Shown here piece after piece: positions 50,877 to 59,974 of a stretch of 64,000 nt of DNA. The translations under genes and the position numbers were made by a program. Source of the stretch: an uncultured Ruminococcus sp. (GTDB lineage: Bacteria; Bacillota; Clostridia; Oscillospirales; Acutalibacteraceae); contig CADACB010000017.1 in assembly GCA_902786345.1 (NCBI GenBank), positions 1-64,000 on the forward strand, in the 5' to 3' direction. Under the pieces are notes generated by a model that was given only the letters and a program-made list of their open reading frames with translations, had not been told where the DNA came from and made no database searches. How positions within the stretch are numbered: position 1 is the stretch's first letter; every line of letters starts with the position of its first letter.

Positions 50877-53504
50877 ATGGCTAAAAAATGGGTATATCTT
50901 TTTAGCGAAGGCAACGCTAACATGCGTGAGCTTCTCGGCGGTAAGGGTGCTAACCTTGCTGAGATGACCTCAATAGGTCTTCCTGTTCCACAGGGCTTTA
51001 CAATTTCAACAGAGGCTTGTACTCAGTATTATGAGGACGGCAAAAAAATTAACGATGAGATTCAGGCTCAGATAATGGAATACATCACAAAGATGGAGGA
51101 GATCACCGGTAAAAAGTTTGGCGATAAGGAAAATCCGCTCCTCGTTTCTGTTCGTTCCGGTGCAAGAGCTTCTATGCCCGGTATGATGGATACTATCCTT
51201 AACCTCGGTCTTAATGAAGAGGTTGTTGAGGTTATCGCTGCACAGTCAGGTAATCCCCGTTGGGCTTGGGACTGCTACAGAAGATTTATTCAGATGTTCT
51301 CCGACGTTGTTATGGAAGTTGGTAAAAAATACTTCGAACAGCTTATTGATGAGATGAAGGAAAAGAAAGGCGTTACTCAGGATGTTGAGCTTACAGCTGA
51401 AGATCTTAAGGAACTTGCTGGTCAGTTCAAGGCTGAGTATAAGGCTAAGATCGGTGAAGACTTCCCATCTGATCCTAAGGTTCAGCTTATGGAGGCTATC
51501 AAGGCTGTATTCCGTTCATGGGATAACCCGAGAGCTAACGTTTATCGCCGTGATAACGATATTCCTTACTCATGGGGTACTGCTGTTAACGTTCAGTCAA
51601 TGGCATTCGGTAATATGGGTGACGACTGTGGTACAGGCGTTGCTTTCACACGTGATCCTGCTACAGGTGAGAAGGGCCTCTTTGGTGAGTTCCTTACAAA
51701 TGCACAGGGTGAAGACGTTGTTGCGGGCGTTCGTACTCCTATGAAGATTCAGGAAATGGCTGATAAGTTCCCTGAGGCTTTCAAACAGTTCAATGAGGTT
51801 TGTGCAACTCTTGAAAACCATTACAGAGATATGCAGGATATGGAGTTTACTGTTGAACACGGTAAGCTTTATATGCTCCAGACAAGAAACGGTAAGAGAA
51901 CAGCTAAAGCAGCTCTTAAGATTGCTTGTGATCTCGTTGATGAGGGTATGAGAACAGAAGAAGAAGCTGTTGCAATGATTGACCCGCGTAACCTTGATAC
52001 ACTTCTCCATCCCCAGTTTGATGCTGCTGCTCTTAAGGCTGCAACACCTATCGGTAAGGGACTTGGCGCTTCTCCGGGTGCTGCTTGCGGTCAGATCGTA
52101 TTTACAGCTGAAGATGCAGAGGCTTGGAATGCAGACGGTAAGAAGGTTGTTCTTGTAAGACTTGAAACATCACCTGAAGATATTACAGGTATGAAGGCTT
52201 CACAGGGTATACTTACTGTTCGCGGAGGTATGACATCACACGCCGCCGTTGTTGCTCGTGGTATGGGTTCTTGCTGTGTATCAGGCTGCTCTGAGATTGT
52301 TATGGACGAGGCTAATAAGAAGTTTACACTCGGCGGCAAAGAGTTCAAAGAGGGCGACTTCATTTCTATAGACGGTTCAACAGGTAACATTTATGACGGT
52401 ATTATCCCCACAGTTGATGCTCAGATCGCTGGCGAGTTCGGCAGAGTTATGGCTTGGGCTGACAAATACAGAAAGCTTAAGGTTAGAACAAACGCTGATA
52501 CACCTGCTGATGCTAAAAAGGCTCGTGAGCTTGGCGCTGAGGGTATCGGTCTTTGCCGTACTGAGCATATGTTCTTCGAGGGCGACAGAATTGATGCATT
52601 CAGAGAGATGATCTGTGCTGATACAGTTGAAGAGAGAGAAGCAGCTCTTGCTAAGATTCTTCCCGTACAGCAGGCTGACTTCGAGGCTCTTTATGAGGCT
52701 CTTGAGGGTAACCCTGTTACAATTCGTTTCCTTGATCCTCCGCTTCACGAGTTCGTTCCTACAGAGGAAGCTGACATTAAGAAGCTTGCTGATGCTCAAG
52801 GCAAAACAGTTGAGCAGATTAAGGCTATCATTGATTCTCTCCACGAGTTCAACCCGATGATGGGTCACCGTGGATGCCGTCTGGCTGTTACATATCCTGA
52901 AATTGCAAAGATGCAGACATCTGCTGTTATTCGTGCTGCTATCAATGTTCAGAAGAACCATCCTGATTGGAAGGTTGAGCCTGAAATTATGATTCCGCTC
53001 GTTGGTGATGTTAAGGAGCTTAAGTATGTTAAGAAGGTTGTAGTTGAGACAGCTGATGCTGAAATCGCTGCTGCCGGTGCCGATCTTAAGTATGAGGTTG
53101 GTACAATGATCGAGATACCGAGAGCTGCTCTTACAGCTGACGAAATCGCTACAGAGGCTGAGTTCTTCTGCTTCGGTACTAATGACCTTACTCAGATGAC
53201 TTTCGGTTTCAGCCGTGATGATTCAGGTAAGTTCCTCAATGCTTATTATGATGCTAAGATCTTTGAGAACGATCCGTTTGCTAAACTTGATCAGACAGGT
53301 GTTGGCAAGCTTATGGAAATGGCAATTAAACTTGGTAAAGCACAGCGTCCTGAGCTTCACTGCGGTATTTGTGGTGAGCATGGCGGCGATCCGTCTTCTG
53401 TTGAGTTCTGCCATAAGATCGGTCTTGATTATGTATCTTGCTCACCGTTCAGAGTACCGATTGCTCGTCTTGCTGCTGCACAGGCTGCAATCAACAATAA
53501 ATAA
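50877..53504 (+). CDS. ppdK: Pyruvate,phosphate dikinase
   Basis: An 875-residue enzyme that interconverts pyruvate, ATP and Pi with PEP, AMP and PPi; in ruminococci and other anaerobes it serves glycolysis. Domain order is complete: ATP-grasp N-terminus (EGNANMRELLGGKGANLAEM), swivelling His domain (GGMTSHAAVVARGMGSCC), and the C-terminal PEP barrel with HEFNPMMGHRGCRLAVTYPE, CFGTNDLTQMTFGFSRDD and LHCGICGEHGGDPSSVEFCH. The codon use is strongly biased (GCT, CTT, GGT), as for a highly expressed gene. This produces many long false reading frames on the other strand. Confidence 0.97.
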   Translation: MAKKWVYLFSEGNANMRELLGGKGANLAEMTSIGLPVPQGFTISTEACTQYYEDGKKINDEIQAQIMEYITKMEEITGKKFGDKENPLLVSVRSGARASMPGMMDTILNLGLNEEVVEVIAAQSGNPRWAWDCYRRFIQMFSDVVMEVGKKYFEQLIDEMKEKKGVTQDVELTAEDLKELAGQFKAEYKAKIGEDFPSDPKVQLMEAIKAVFRSWDNPRANVYRRDNDIPYSWGTAVNVQSMAFGNMGDDCGTGVAFTRDPATGEKGLFGEFLTNAQGEDVVAGVRTPMKIQEMADKFPEAFKQFNEVCATLENHYRDMQDMEFTVEHGKLYMLQTRNGKRTAKAALKIACDLVDEGMRTEEEAVAMIDPRNLDTLLHPQFDAAALKAATPIGKGLGASPGAACGQIVFTAEDAEAWNADGKKVVLVRLETSPEDITGMKASQGILTVRGGMTSHAAVVARGMGSCCVSGCSEIVMDEANKKFTLGGKEFKEGDFISIDGSTGNIYDGIIPTVDAQIAGEFGRVMAWADKYRKLKVRTNADTPADAKKARELGAEGIGLCRTEHMFFEGDRIDAFREMICADTVEEREAALAKILPVQQADFEALYEALEGNPVTIRFLDPPLHEFVPTEEADIKKLADAQGKTVEQIKAIIDSLHEFNPMMGHRGCRLAVTYPEIAKMQTSAVIRAAINVQKNHPDWKVEPEIMIPLVGDVKELKYVKKVVVETADAEIAAAGADLKYEVGTMIEIPRAALTADEIATEAEFFCFGTNDLTQMTFGFSRDDSGKFLNAYYDAKIFENDPFAKLDQTGVGKLMEMAIKLGKAQRPELHCGICGEHGGDPSSVEFCHKIGLDYVSCSPFRVPIARLAAAQAAINNK

Positions 53505-53541
53505 TCTGGTTGGCTAAAAGGATATATATGAATTAAATTAT

Positions 53542-53581
53542 CCCTCACATTGATTAAGTTCAATGTGAGGGATTGTTTTAT
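53542..53581 (+). terminator. Terminator of ppdK
   Basis: CCCTCACATTGA (53542-53553) pairs perfectly with TCAATGTGAGGG (53560-53571) and is followed by ATTGTTTTAT. It also separates ppdK from the convergent NusG-II gene. Confidence 0.88.
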
Positions 53582-53583
53582 GG

Positions 53584-53934
53584 TTATTTTTTTATTACCT
53601 CAATAACGGTATGCGCAGGAAGACATACGATTGAATCGCCTGTGTCAGTTATCCTGCCTTTTTTTTCGCAGATTTTATCAGGACAGTCGGAGTGCTCAAC
53701 ATATATGCCTCCGTTTTCCACCACTATAATAATGTCAATGCCTTCTTCACCGTTGAGCTTTATGCGTGTATTTTCACTTAGATCAAGTCGCATTATTGTC
53801 TCCCCTGAAACCCTTACCTCTGCGATGCTGCCCTTATTTTTATATAAATTTTGTAAAATTATCCAGATTATACAGCCTGCAATAACCATGGTGATACAAA
53901 GGGGAACTGCAAGTTTTTTTAAATAAACGTTCAT
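53584..53934 (-). CDS. NusG domain II-containing protein
   Basis: A 116-residue membrane-anchored protein. One N-terminal helix (LAVPLCITMVIAGCIIWIIL) is followed by a NusG-II beta domain with VVENGGIYVEHSDCPDKICE and DSIVCLPAHTVIEV; two Cys residues (DCPDKIC) are conserved. Genes of this kind often accompany ApbE, as here: it starts one base after the apbE stop. A role in extracellular flavinylation is proposed for such proteins but not proven. Confidence 0.85.
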   Translation of the reverse strand: MNVYLKKLAVPLCITMVIAGCIIWIILQNLYKNKGSIAEVRVSGETIMRLDLSENTRIKLNGEEGIDIIIVVENGGIYVEHSDCPDKICEKKGRITDTGDSIVCLPAHTVIEVIKK

Positions 53935-53935
53935 T

Positions 53936-54985
53936 TTATTTCAGCCTGTCTATAAAAGTAAAATTATAACCCGATGAAACAGTGATGCTTTCCCTGAGCC
54001 CATCAGTTATATAAATGTTCATTTCTTTATCTATCAATACTGCATCTATATCCGTATGTTTACTACAGAATTCTATTGCCCTGTTAGTACCCATGACAAA
54101 CAGGGCTGTAGACAGTGCGTCGCATTCAAGACCGCTGCTGCCTATCACGGAGGCCGATATTAGCCCATTATCGGCAGGAAATCCTGTTTTAGGATCAATT
54201 ATATGCCAATATTTTTTTCCGTCCTCAGCCTCAAAGAAACGCTCGTAATTGCCCGAAGTCACTACAGCCTTGTTATCTATGGATAATTTACATATTGTAT
54301 CTGATTTATCCTTTGGATGTTCTATAGCAACCTTCCACAATGAACCGTCGTTTTTTTTGCCGACAGCCTGTACATTTCCTCCAAGATTTACAAGTGCAGA
54401 GCTTACACCGTTCTCACGAATGATCTCACATATTCTGTCGCTTGTATATCCTTTGGCTACAGACCCGAAATCCAACATATACCCATTTGGTACAGTAATT
54501 TTATTTTCCTTCTGATTAATTGAGATATTCTTATAGTCAACATTTTGGAGGAGAGCAGACAGTGAAGTGCTGTCAGGAACCTTATAGTTTTCGGTTGTAA
54601 AACCCCATTCTTTCAGAACGGGATATATACTTATATCAAGTGCACCGTCAGTATCTGAGGCAATATCAAGAGCCTTAGTTGCAACTTTGATAGTGTCGTC
54701 TGAAACAACAGCACCATTACCGCTGCTGTTGTTTATTTTTGCGATGTCACTCTGTTCATCCGTAACGCTGAACAACTTTTCAAGACGCATAATTTCATCT
54801 TGTGAAAGGGTAGCGGCTTTTTTTCCGTTTTCGCCATAGAGCTTGAGCGTCATATATGTATCCATTGCAAATATATCTTTTTTATATTCTTTTTCGGAAT
54901 TATCTATGTTTTCTGAGCAGCTGCATAGCAGGAGCATAATAGCTGCAATGGCAAATGATAACAATCTTTTCAAATCCATCACCAT
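53936..54985 (-). CDS. apbE: FAD:protein FMN transferase (ApbE)
   Basis: A 349-residue lipoprotein flavin transferase. The signal peptide has a lipobox-like LLLCSC near residue 22. ApbE signatures are MDTYMTLKLYGENGKKA, LDFGSVAKGYTSDRICEII, SALVNLGGNVQAVGKK and YWHIIDPKTGFPADNGLISA with the metal-binding Asp. ApbE attaches FMN covalently to a Ser/Thr of FMN_bind proteins; no such substrate gene is in this window. The redox proteins at 11-20 kb are flavodoxins that bind FMN without it, so they are not obvious partners. Confidence 0.93.
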   Translation of the reverse strand: MVMDLKRLLSFAIAAIMLLLCSCSENIDNSEKEYKKDIFAMDTYMTLKLYGENGKKAATLSQDEIMRLEKLFSVTDEQSDIAKINNSSGNGAVVSDDTIKVATKALDIASDTDGALDISIYPVLKEWGFTTENYKVPDSTSLSALLQNVDYKNISINQKENKITVPNGYMLDFGSVAKGYTSDRICEIIRENGVSSALVNLGGNVQAVGKKNDGSLWKVAIEHPKDKSDTICKLSIDNKAVVTSGNYERFFEAEDGKKYWHIIDPKTGFPADNGLISASVIGSSGLECDALSTALFVMGTNRAIEFCSKHTDIDAVLIDKEMNIYITDGLRESITVSSGYNFTFIDRLK

Positions 54986-55029
54986 TTAAATGATTATTGA
55001 TATTTTATACTGCCGTATTTAGTTTAGTC

Positions 55030-55467
55030 TTACTGCAGAGATTCCAATATTTCATACAGGAGAATATAAAGTGTTTTAGCTTTTTCTTTTTCTAGTTTCA
55101 TAAAGTTTCCGACTGAAAATGGAAATGATTTACATTTTTCCTTCATATTTTTTCCATTTTTAGTAAGGTTAATGAGTACAATTCGTTCGTCATCCTTACT
55201 TCTTGTTCTTGTAAGATAGCCTTTATTCTCCATTTTTTTGAGAAGTGGGGTAAGTGTACCGTTATCGAGATACAGCCTTTTTCCGAGTTCACTTATAGAC
55301 ACACCGTCTTTTTCCCACAATGCCATAAAAACAATATATTGTGTATATGTAATTCCCAGCGTTTTAAGATAAGGTGCATAAAGGGAAATAACCTTTCTGG
55401 ATGTCGCGTAAAGCGGAAAACACAGCTGATTTTCGAGTTTTAATGCATTTTCTTCATTTTGTGTCAT
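55030..55467 (-). CDS. MarR-family regulator (OhrR-like)
   Basis: A 145-residue winged-helix regulator. It starts with LENQLCFPLYATSRKVISLY, which has the N-terminal cysteine position used by OhrR-type peroxide sensors, followed by YTQYIVFMALWEKDGVSISE (helix-turn-helix) and LDNGTLTPLLKKMENKGYLT. The wing contains RSKDDERIVLINLT. No ohr or other peroxidase gene is adjacent, so its target is unknown. GGAGCAAATT lies before the ATG. Confidence 0.88.
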   Translation of the reverse strand: MTQNEENALKLENQLCFPLYATSRKVISLYAPYLKTLGITYTQYIVFMALWEKDGVSISELGKRLYLDNGTLTPLLKKMENKGYLTRTRSKDDERIVLINLTKNGKNMKEKCKSFPFSVGNFMKLEKEKAKTLYILLYEILESLQ

Positions 55468-55576
55468 AATTTGCTCCTTTTGTTATTATTACATTGCAGG
55501 TGATTCTGTCTTTGGTAAATTGTGTTATACGGTACAGATGTGAATGAATTATATTATTTATCTGTATATCTTTTAA

Positions 55577-55610
55577 GAAAAAATAAAGACACTGCTTAAG
55601 CAGTGTCTTT
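55577..55610 (-). terminator. Terminator of the Asn-rich surface-protein gene
   Basis: AAAGACACTGC TTAA GCAGTGTCTTT (55585-55610) is a perfect palindrome; on the minus strand it is followed by ATTTTTTCTT. Confidence 0.85.
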
Positions 55611-55641
55611 ATGTAACAATCAAGATTTAATCAAGCGAGAA

Positions 55642-56394
55642 TTATTTCTCAGCTTTCTTCATCTTTGTAGCTGCAACAGCTGTGCCAAGTGCAACAACGC
55701 CCATTACTGCAAATACAGTAGCTGTAGCTGCACCATTGTCGCCTGTAGCGATTGAGTTGCCCTTACCGTTGTTAGCATTGTTGCCATTGCTGCCATTGCT
55801 GCCATTGTTGTTTGTGTTGTTGTTTGTGTTATTGTTGCCATTGTTGTTGGTATTGTTATTACCATTGCTATCGTCTTTCTTGTCATCGTTTTTCTGGTCA
55901 GCAGTCTTCTTAGCAACAACAACCTTAGAACCGTTAGCAACTGTGAAAGACATACCATTCTCATCGTTAGCTGTCTGGATCTGCTCGAATGTACCGTCAA
56001 CGTTTACAAGATAAGCAACATCGTAGCCCTTATCAGCAGCAACTGTTACCTTTACGTTAGTAGCTACATCTTCTTCACCCTTGAGAGCAACTTCAAGAAC
56101 ATCCTTGTAGTCGTTTGTGCATACTGCATCAAAACCAGCCTCAACCTGAGCATCAGCTACAACAGCTGTGTGGAGTGTATACTCGCCTTCCTTAACTGAA
56201 TCAGCAGGAATAGCAACTGTTACCTTAAGACCACCATCGAGGTTGAATGTCTCAACTGTTTCCTGACCGGCTGTTACTACAACTGTCTTATCCTCGAATG
56301 TAAGACCAAGGTTAGCAGCGCTTACTGCAAAAGCAGAAACTGAAGCAGCTGTTACTGTTGCGAGAGCAACCAAAAAGCTTTTCTTAATGTTCAT
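55642..56394 (-). CDS. Surface protein with Asn/Gly linker and C-terminal anchor
   Basis: A 250-residue exported protein. The signal peptide is KKSFLVALATVTAASVSAFA. A beta-rich domain of about 150 residues follows, with no recognised family. Then a low-complexity linker rich in Asn, Gly, Thr and Ser (about 45 residues) leads to SIATGDNG, a membrane helix (TATVFAVMGVVALGTAVAAT) and KMKKAEK. This end resembles sortase-type anchors in which (x)PxTGD is followed by helix and basic tail, but the Pro is missing. AAGGAGG 10 bases upstream fixes the ATG at 56394. Codon use suggests strong expression. Confidence 0.75.
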   Translation of the reverse strand: MNIKKSFLVALATVTAASVSAFAVSAANLGLTFEDKTVVVTAGQETVETFNLDGGLKVTVAIPADSVKEGEYTLHTAVVADAQVEAGFDAVCTNDYKDVLEVALKGEEDVATNVKVTVAADKGYDVAYLVNVDGTFEQIQTANDENGMSFTVANGSKVVVAKKTADQKNDDKKDDSNGNNNTNNNGNNNTNNNTNNNGSNGSNGNNANNGKGNSIATGDNGAATATVFAVMGVVALGTAVAATKMKKAEK

Positions 56395-56584
56395 GATAAA
56401 CATCCTCCTTAAAAAATTTGAATATTTGCTTTTTGACAACGTAATAATAACATACTTGTTACCTCTGTGTCAATAGTAAAATGGCATTTTTAAAAAAATT
56501 ACAAATTAAACATAAATTTGCAGTGCATTTTATCTTTTTTTCCGTCAATTTTTATCTTGACAAAATAATAAAAGTGTGAAATTC

Positions 56585-57721
56585 TTACCGGAATGTCAGA
56601 AAACTTACCCAGCTAATGTATTCTTTTGCACCGTGGGCATTTTCATTAAGTCCGTAATAGAAGTGGAAATATGAAAGTCCGAGCAGAACTATAACAAAAA
56701 CCGTAGATAAAATTATTCTGCTTTTCTTTGAAGTCAGATCTATCGTTCTTTCGCTTGCAAAGGTATATTTCAGTCCTTTTGCCTGCAGTGACTTGAATAT
56801 CATAGGAGCAACCAGTATCATTGCAGGTATGAAATAATATGAAAGTCTCTCAATAATACTGTGTTTGGACATTGTGATCATCATTATTGTTCCGATAAAC
56901 GCAAGGTTTATCAGATATTTATTTTCGTTTGTAATATTTATTGTTCCTGTTTTCACAAGAATAAAGGCCACTGCGGTTATAAATACAGGTAATATTGAAT
57001 ATGCAACAGCAACACCCTGACGAACGAATATTGAATTGCTGTATTCCTCGTGATAGAAACTTGTTATAAGATCTATGAGGTTTGTTGAAGCCGTATAGAA
57101 CCACAGCAGTATGAATCCATATACAAGCAGTTCCTTTAATCCCGGCTTCATTTTAACGAGAAAATAGACTGGTAGCATAATAAGAACGGTCTGGTGGAAG
57201 AATGACGCTATTATTATTATCACCGCATACAATATAAACTTATTCCTTTTCATAAAATGCCACGCAAGCATAAGCAGTGACAATGCTATCATCTGACGCA
57301 GGAAGTTCATTGACATAAAGAACAGGAACATATTCACATATAATATTGTTGAGATCCATGGTGCTTCGGAATTTTTGTAAATAAACAAGGCCGCCGGAAC
57401 TATAGCTATGATAGATAATATAACCATATACCATTGGTAATCCATTATGTTTATCATACCCAGAAGCTTTGTAAATACAACAAAGCCTGATTCCCAGTCT
57501 TTATAGCTCAGAACCTCAAATCCGTCACGTGCCATATTTCTGAAGCCCATTGCATACATATTATAATCATAGCCTATCTGTTTTCTGAATGCCATTATTA
57601 TGAACAGCTGTGTAAACGCAATCATTACGAATACCAGGTTTTTAATCTTTGACGGCTTTCGGAAACAGAACAATGCTGCCCACACAAGCAGCACAAGATT
57701 GTTTATGGTATAGAATAACAA
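56585..57721 (-). CDS. EpsG-family polysaccharide polymerase
   Basis: A 378-residue integral membrane protein with about ten helices. Features of the EpsG group are the N-terminal FRKQIGYDYNMYAMGFRNMA loop, FFMSMNFLRQMIALSLLMLA (the conserved RQ motif) and ASFFHQTVLIMLPVYFL with its His. Such proteins polymerise exopolysaccharide repeat units outside the membrane. The gene follows the sugar transferase by 34 bases in the minus arm of the locus. Confidence 0.85.
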   Translation of the reverse strand: MLFYTINNLVLLVWAALFCFRKPSKIKNLVFVMIAFTQLFIIMAFRKQIGYDYNMYAMGFRNMARDGFEVLSYKDWESGFVVFTKLLGMINIMDYQWYMVILSIIAIVPAALFIYKNSEAPWISTILYVNMFLFFMSMNFLRQMIALSLLMLAWHFMKRNKFILYAVIIIIASFFHQTVLIMLPVYFLVKMKPGLKELLVYGFILLWFYTASTNLIDLITSFYHEEYSNSIFVRQGVAVAYSILPVFITAVAFILVKTGTINITNENKYLINLAFIGTIMMITMSKHSIIERLSYYFIPAMILVAPMIFKSLQAKGLKYTFASERTIDLTSKKSRIILSTVFVIVLLGLSYFHFYYGLNENAHGAKEYISWVSFLTFR

Positions 57722-57755
57722 AGCTTAACATCTCCTGTCAATTTTTTATGCAAGT

Positions 57756-59150
57756 TCAGCGTGCATTTTTTGAGAAAAAAACCTTAGTGACTGTTTTGAA
57801 TAATATTTTTATATCAAATGCCACAGACCAATGCTCAATATAATATATATCAAGCTTTATTCTTTCTTCAATAGATGTATCATTTCCCCTAAGGTCGTTG
57901 ACTTGTGCCCACCCGGTTATACCGGGCTTTACATAATGCTTTACCATATATAGAGGTACAGATTTTCTGTATTCCTTAACATAATATGGTATTTCGGGCC
58001 GAGGCCCTACAAGGCTCATATTTCCTTTTAACACATTAAAAAGCTGAGGCAACTCATCAATACTGAATTTACGTATGAACAAACCGAATTTTGTACATCT
58101 TGAGTCATTTTTTTCTGTTCCGGAAATATCATTTTCGGTTTCTTCTCTCATTGACCGGAACTTATACATAGTAAATGGCTTCTGATTCATACCCACTCTT
58201 TGCTGACGGAATATGATTTTGCCCGGTGAAGTCAGCTTGATTATCACCGCTGTAACGAGCATAATCGGTGAAAGAACAATAAGCATTATAAGTGAAACCA
58301 CAATATCCAGAATTCTTTTCAGGAGTTTATTATGAGTTCTGTCAAGAGGTACCTTTCTCATACTCATAACGGGAATACCGTCAAAGCTTGAAATATATAT
58401 ACGTGAAGAGAAGCTTGAAAACATATTTGGTATGATTGAGAATTTAATACCTCTGTTATCGCATATTGCAATAAGGTGTTCCATATATGGCTGTGACTTG
58501 TCCGACAGCATTATCAATGCTTCATCGGGATGAACCTTCCCTAAAAAATCAGATACTTTTTTAAAGCTGCCAAGGTAGGGAAGACCGAGCTTAGAATGAG
58601 GAGCTGTATCGAAATATCCGGTGATCTCATATCCAAGGGTCGGTGATGATTTTATTTTTCTGATAAACCGTTCTGTACAGTTATTGACACCCAGCAGGAC
58701 TATATACTTTTTATTATAGCCCTTTCTTCTCACGTATCTTAGAAATCTTCTCAGCAAGAATCTATATAGCATAGATGCTATAGAGCTTGCGAAGAAGTAA
58801 AACATAATTGCTATCTGGTACTGATACAGCCTTGACAATGCTATAACGAGAAGAATAAGAACAGCAAACACCGCTAAACCGGATTTCAGTATATTTGTGA
58901 CCTCAAACATAAAAGCTGTTGAGCGGTAAGACCTATAAAGATCGCAAGCCCTGTTACATATCACCTGTAAAAACGCAATTCCCAGAGGCACTGTCAGTAT
59001 AACTCTCAGGCTATAGTCAAACTCTGTCAGCAGATCGACCTCAAACATCCAAATCATCATAAAATACGAGATAATACATCCTATACAGCTTATCAGCACA
59101 TCCATTATAATATGCACCGCATTCAACTTATTCTGATTTTGTCTTATCAC
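57756..59150 (-). CDS. Polyprenyl glycosylphosphotransferase (exopolysaccharide initiation)
   Basis: A 464-residue enzyme that puts the first sugar phosphate on undecaprenyl phosphate. Four or five N-terminal helices precede a Rossmann-like domain (KYIVLLGVNNCTERFIRKIK), one more helix, and the catalytic domain with KIIFRQQRVGMNQKPFTMYK, FRSMREETEND, KFSIDELPQLFNVLKGNMSL and VGPRPEIPYY. The start is taken as GTG 59150, five bases after GGAGGTG. The frame is open further upstream, but there it would translate the 27-bp repeats (RVVPCGLAPRI...), which is not credible. First gene of the minus arm of the exopolysaccharide locus. Confidence 0.88.
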   Translation of the reverse strand: MIRQNQNKLNAVHIIMDVLISCIGCIISYFMMIWMFEVDLLTEFDYSLRVILTVPLGIAFLQVICNRACDLYRSYRSTAFMFEVTNILKSGLAVFAVLILLVIALSRLYQYQIAIMFYFFASSIASMLYRFLLRRFLRYVRRKGYNKKYIVLLGVNNCTERFIRKIKSSPTLGYEITGYFDTAPHSKLGLPYLGSFKKVSDFLGKVHPDEALIMLSDKSQPYMEHLIAICDNRGIKFSIIPNMFSSFSSRIYISSFDGIPVMSMRKVPLDRTHNKLLKRILDIVVSLIMLIVLSPIMLVTAVIIKLTSPGKIIFRQQRVGMNQKPFTMYKFRSMREETENDISGTEKNDSRCTKFGLFIRKFSIDELPQLFNVLKGNMSLVGPRPEIPYYVKEYRKSVPLYMVKHYVKPGITGWAQVNDLRGNDTSIEERIKLDIYYIEHWSVAFDIKILFKTVTKVFFSKNAR

Positions 59151-59185
59151 TCCATCACCTCCCGGCAATCTGTTGGATTCAATTC

Positions 59186-59380
59186 GCGGTGCGAGGCCGC
59201 ACGGGACAACTCGCGGTGCGTGACCGCACGGGACAATTCTCGGTGCGAGGCCGCATTGGACAACACGCGTTTGCGTTTGCTGCTGTTTATCCAAACCGAA
59301 AATACGTTGATCGTGGTTATTCCTTCTTTGAACTTCTTACGTTGTGCTTGTGGGAAGGGTTATGTTCAAACAGTCAGCAG
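59186..59380 (+). repeat. Intergenic hairpin repeat, copy 4 (3 x 27 bp + module)
   Basis: Three 27-bp units (59186-59212, 59213-59239, 59240-59266) of the form GCGGTGCGNGNCCGCACGGG plus ACAATTC with small differences are followed by a diverged conserved module (GTTTATCCAAACCGAAAATA...GGAAGGGTTATGTTCAAACAG). Confidence 0.85.
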
Positions 59381-59974
59381 ATTAAATTAATAATTAATGA
59401 TTGCTTACACTTTTTGTGGAATTCAGCATTACTTTGTAAATTTACTTTCTATATTTCGTTCAGTGCTGTAAATTATGTGTTGCATATAACTTTGAGTTTT
59501 GAGCTGATTCCAATTTCTGCTAAGCGCTAAGTCTATAGCGGTATTCAGCTTTACTTACAAATTTCATAATGAATAAAGGTTCGCACACACCTTTACAAAG
59601 GCATAGTCTTTGGCGTCACTTCGCAGAGTGCGAAAACCATATATACCAAGATTTTTGTCCTTATATTGTTTTATTGTAATATATTGAATGAACTTAGTCA
59701 ATGCTTTTTTAATGTGTAAAATGTTCTGCTGTGTATAAAATCTGCAAAATTTATATATTTATGTAATAATTTCACAGTACATATATGAAAAAATATGATA
59801 GACAAGATTCGATTGCAGTGTTATAATAAATATGTATGGCTGTGTGCAGCTTGCTTATCCTGAGCTTGTGCTGATTATATTTGACCACCAGCACTTCTAG
59901 TGATAGCTTTGCCTTGCGTATTGATTGTTAGTAAAATAATTATGGGAGACTATTAAAATTAACTGCCTGTTTTT

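Noticed and set aside
51597..52961. Long minus-strand frames opposite ppdK
   Set aside because: They are produced by the strong codon bias of ppdK and have no ribosome-binding sites or known domains.
55682..56014. Leu-rich plus-strand frame opposite the surface-protein gene
   Set aside because: It is the reverse of the Asn/Ser-rich linker and signal region, not a membrane protein gene.
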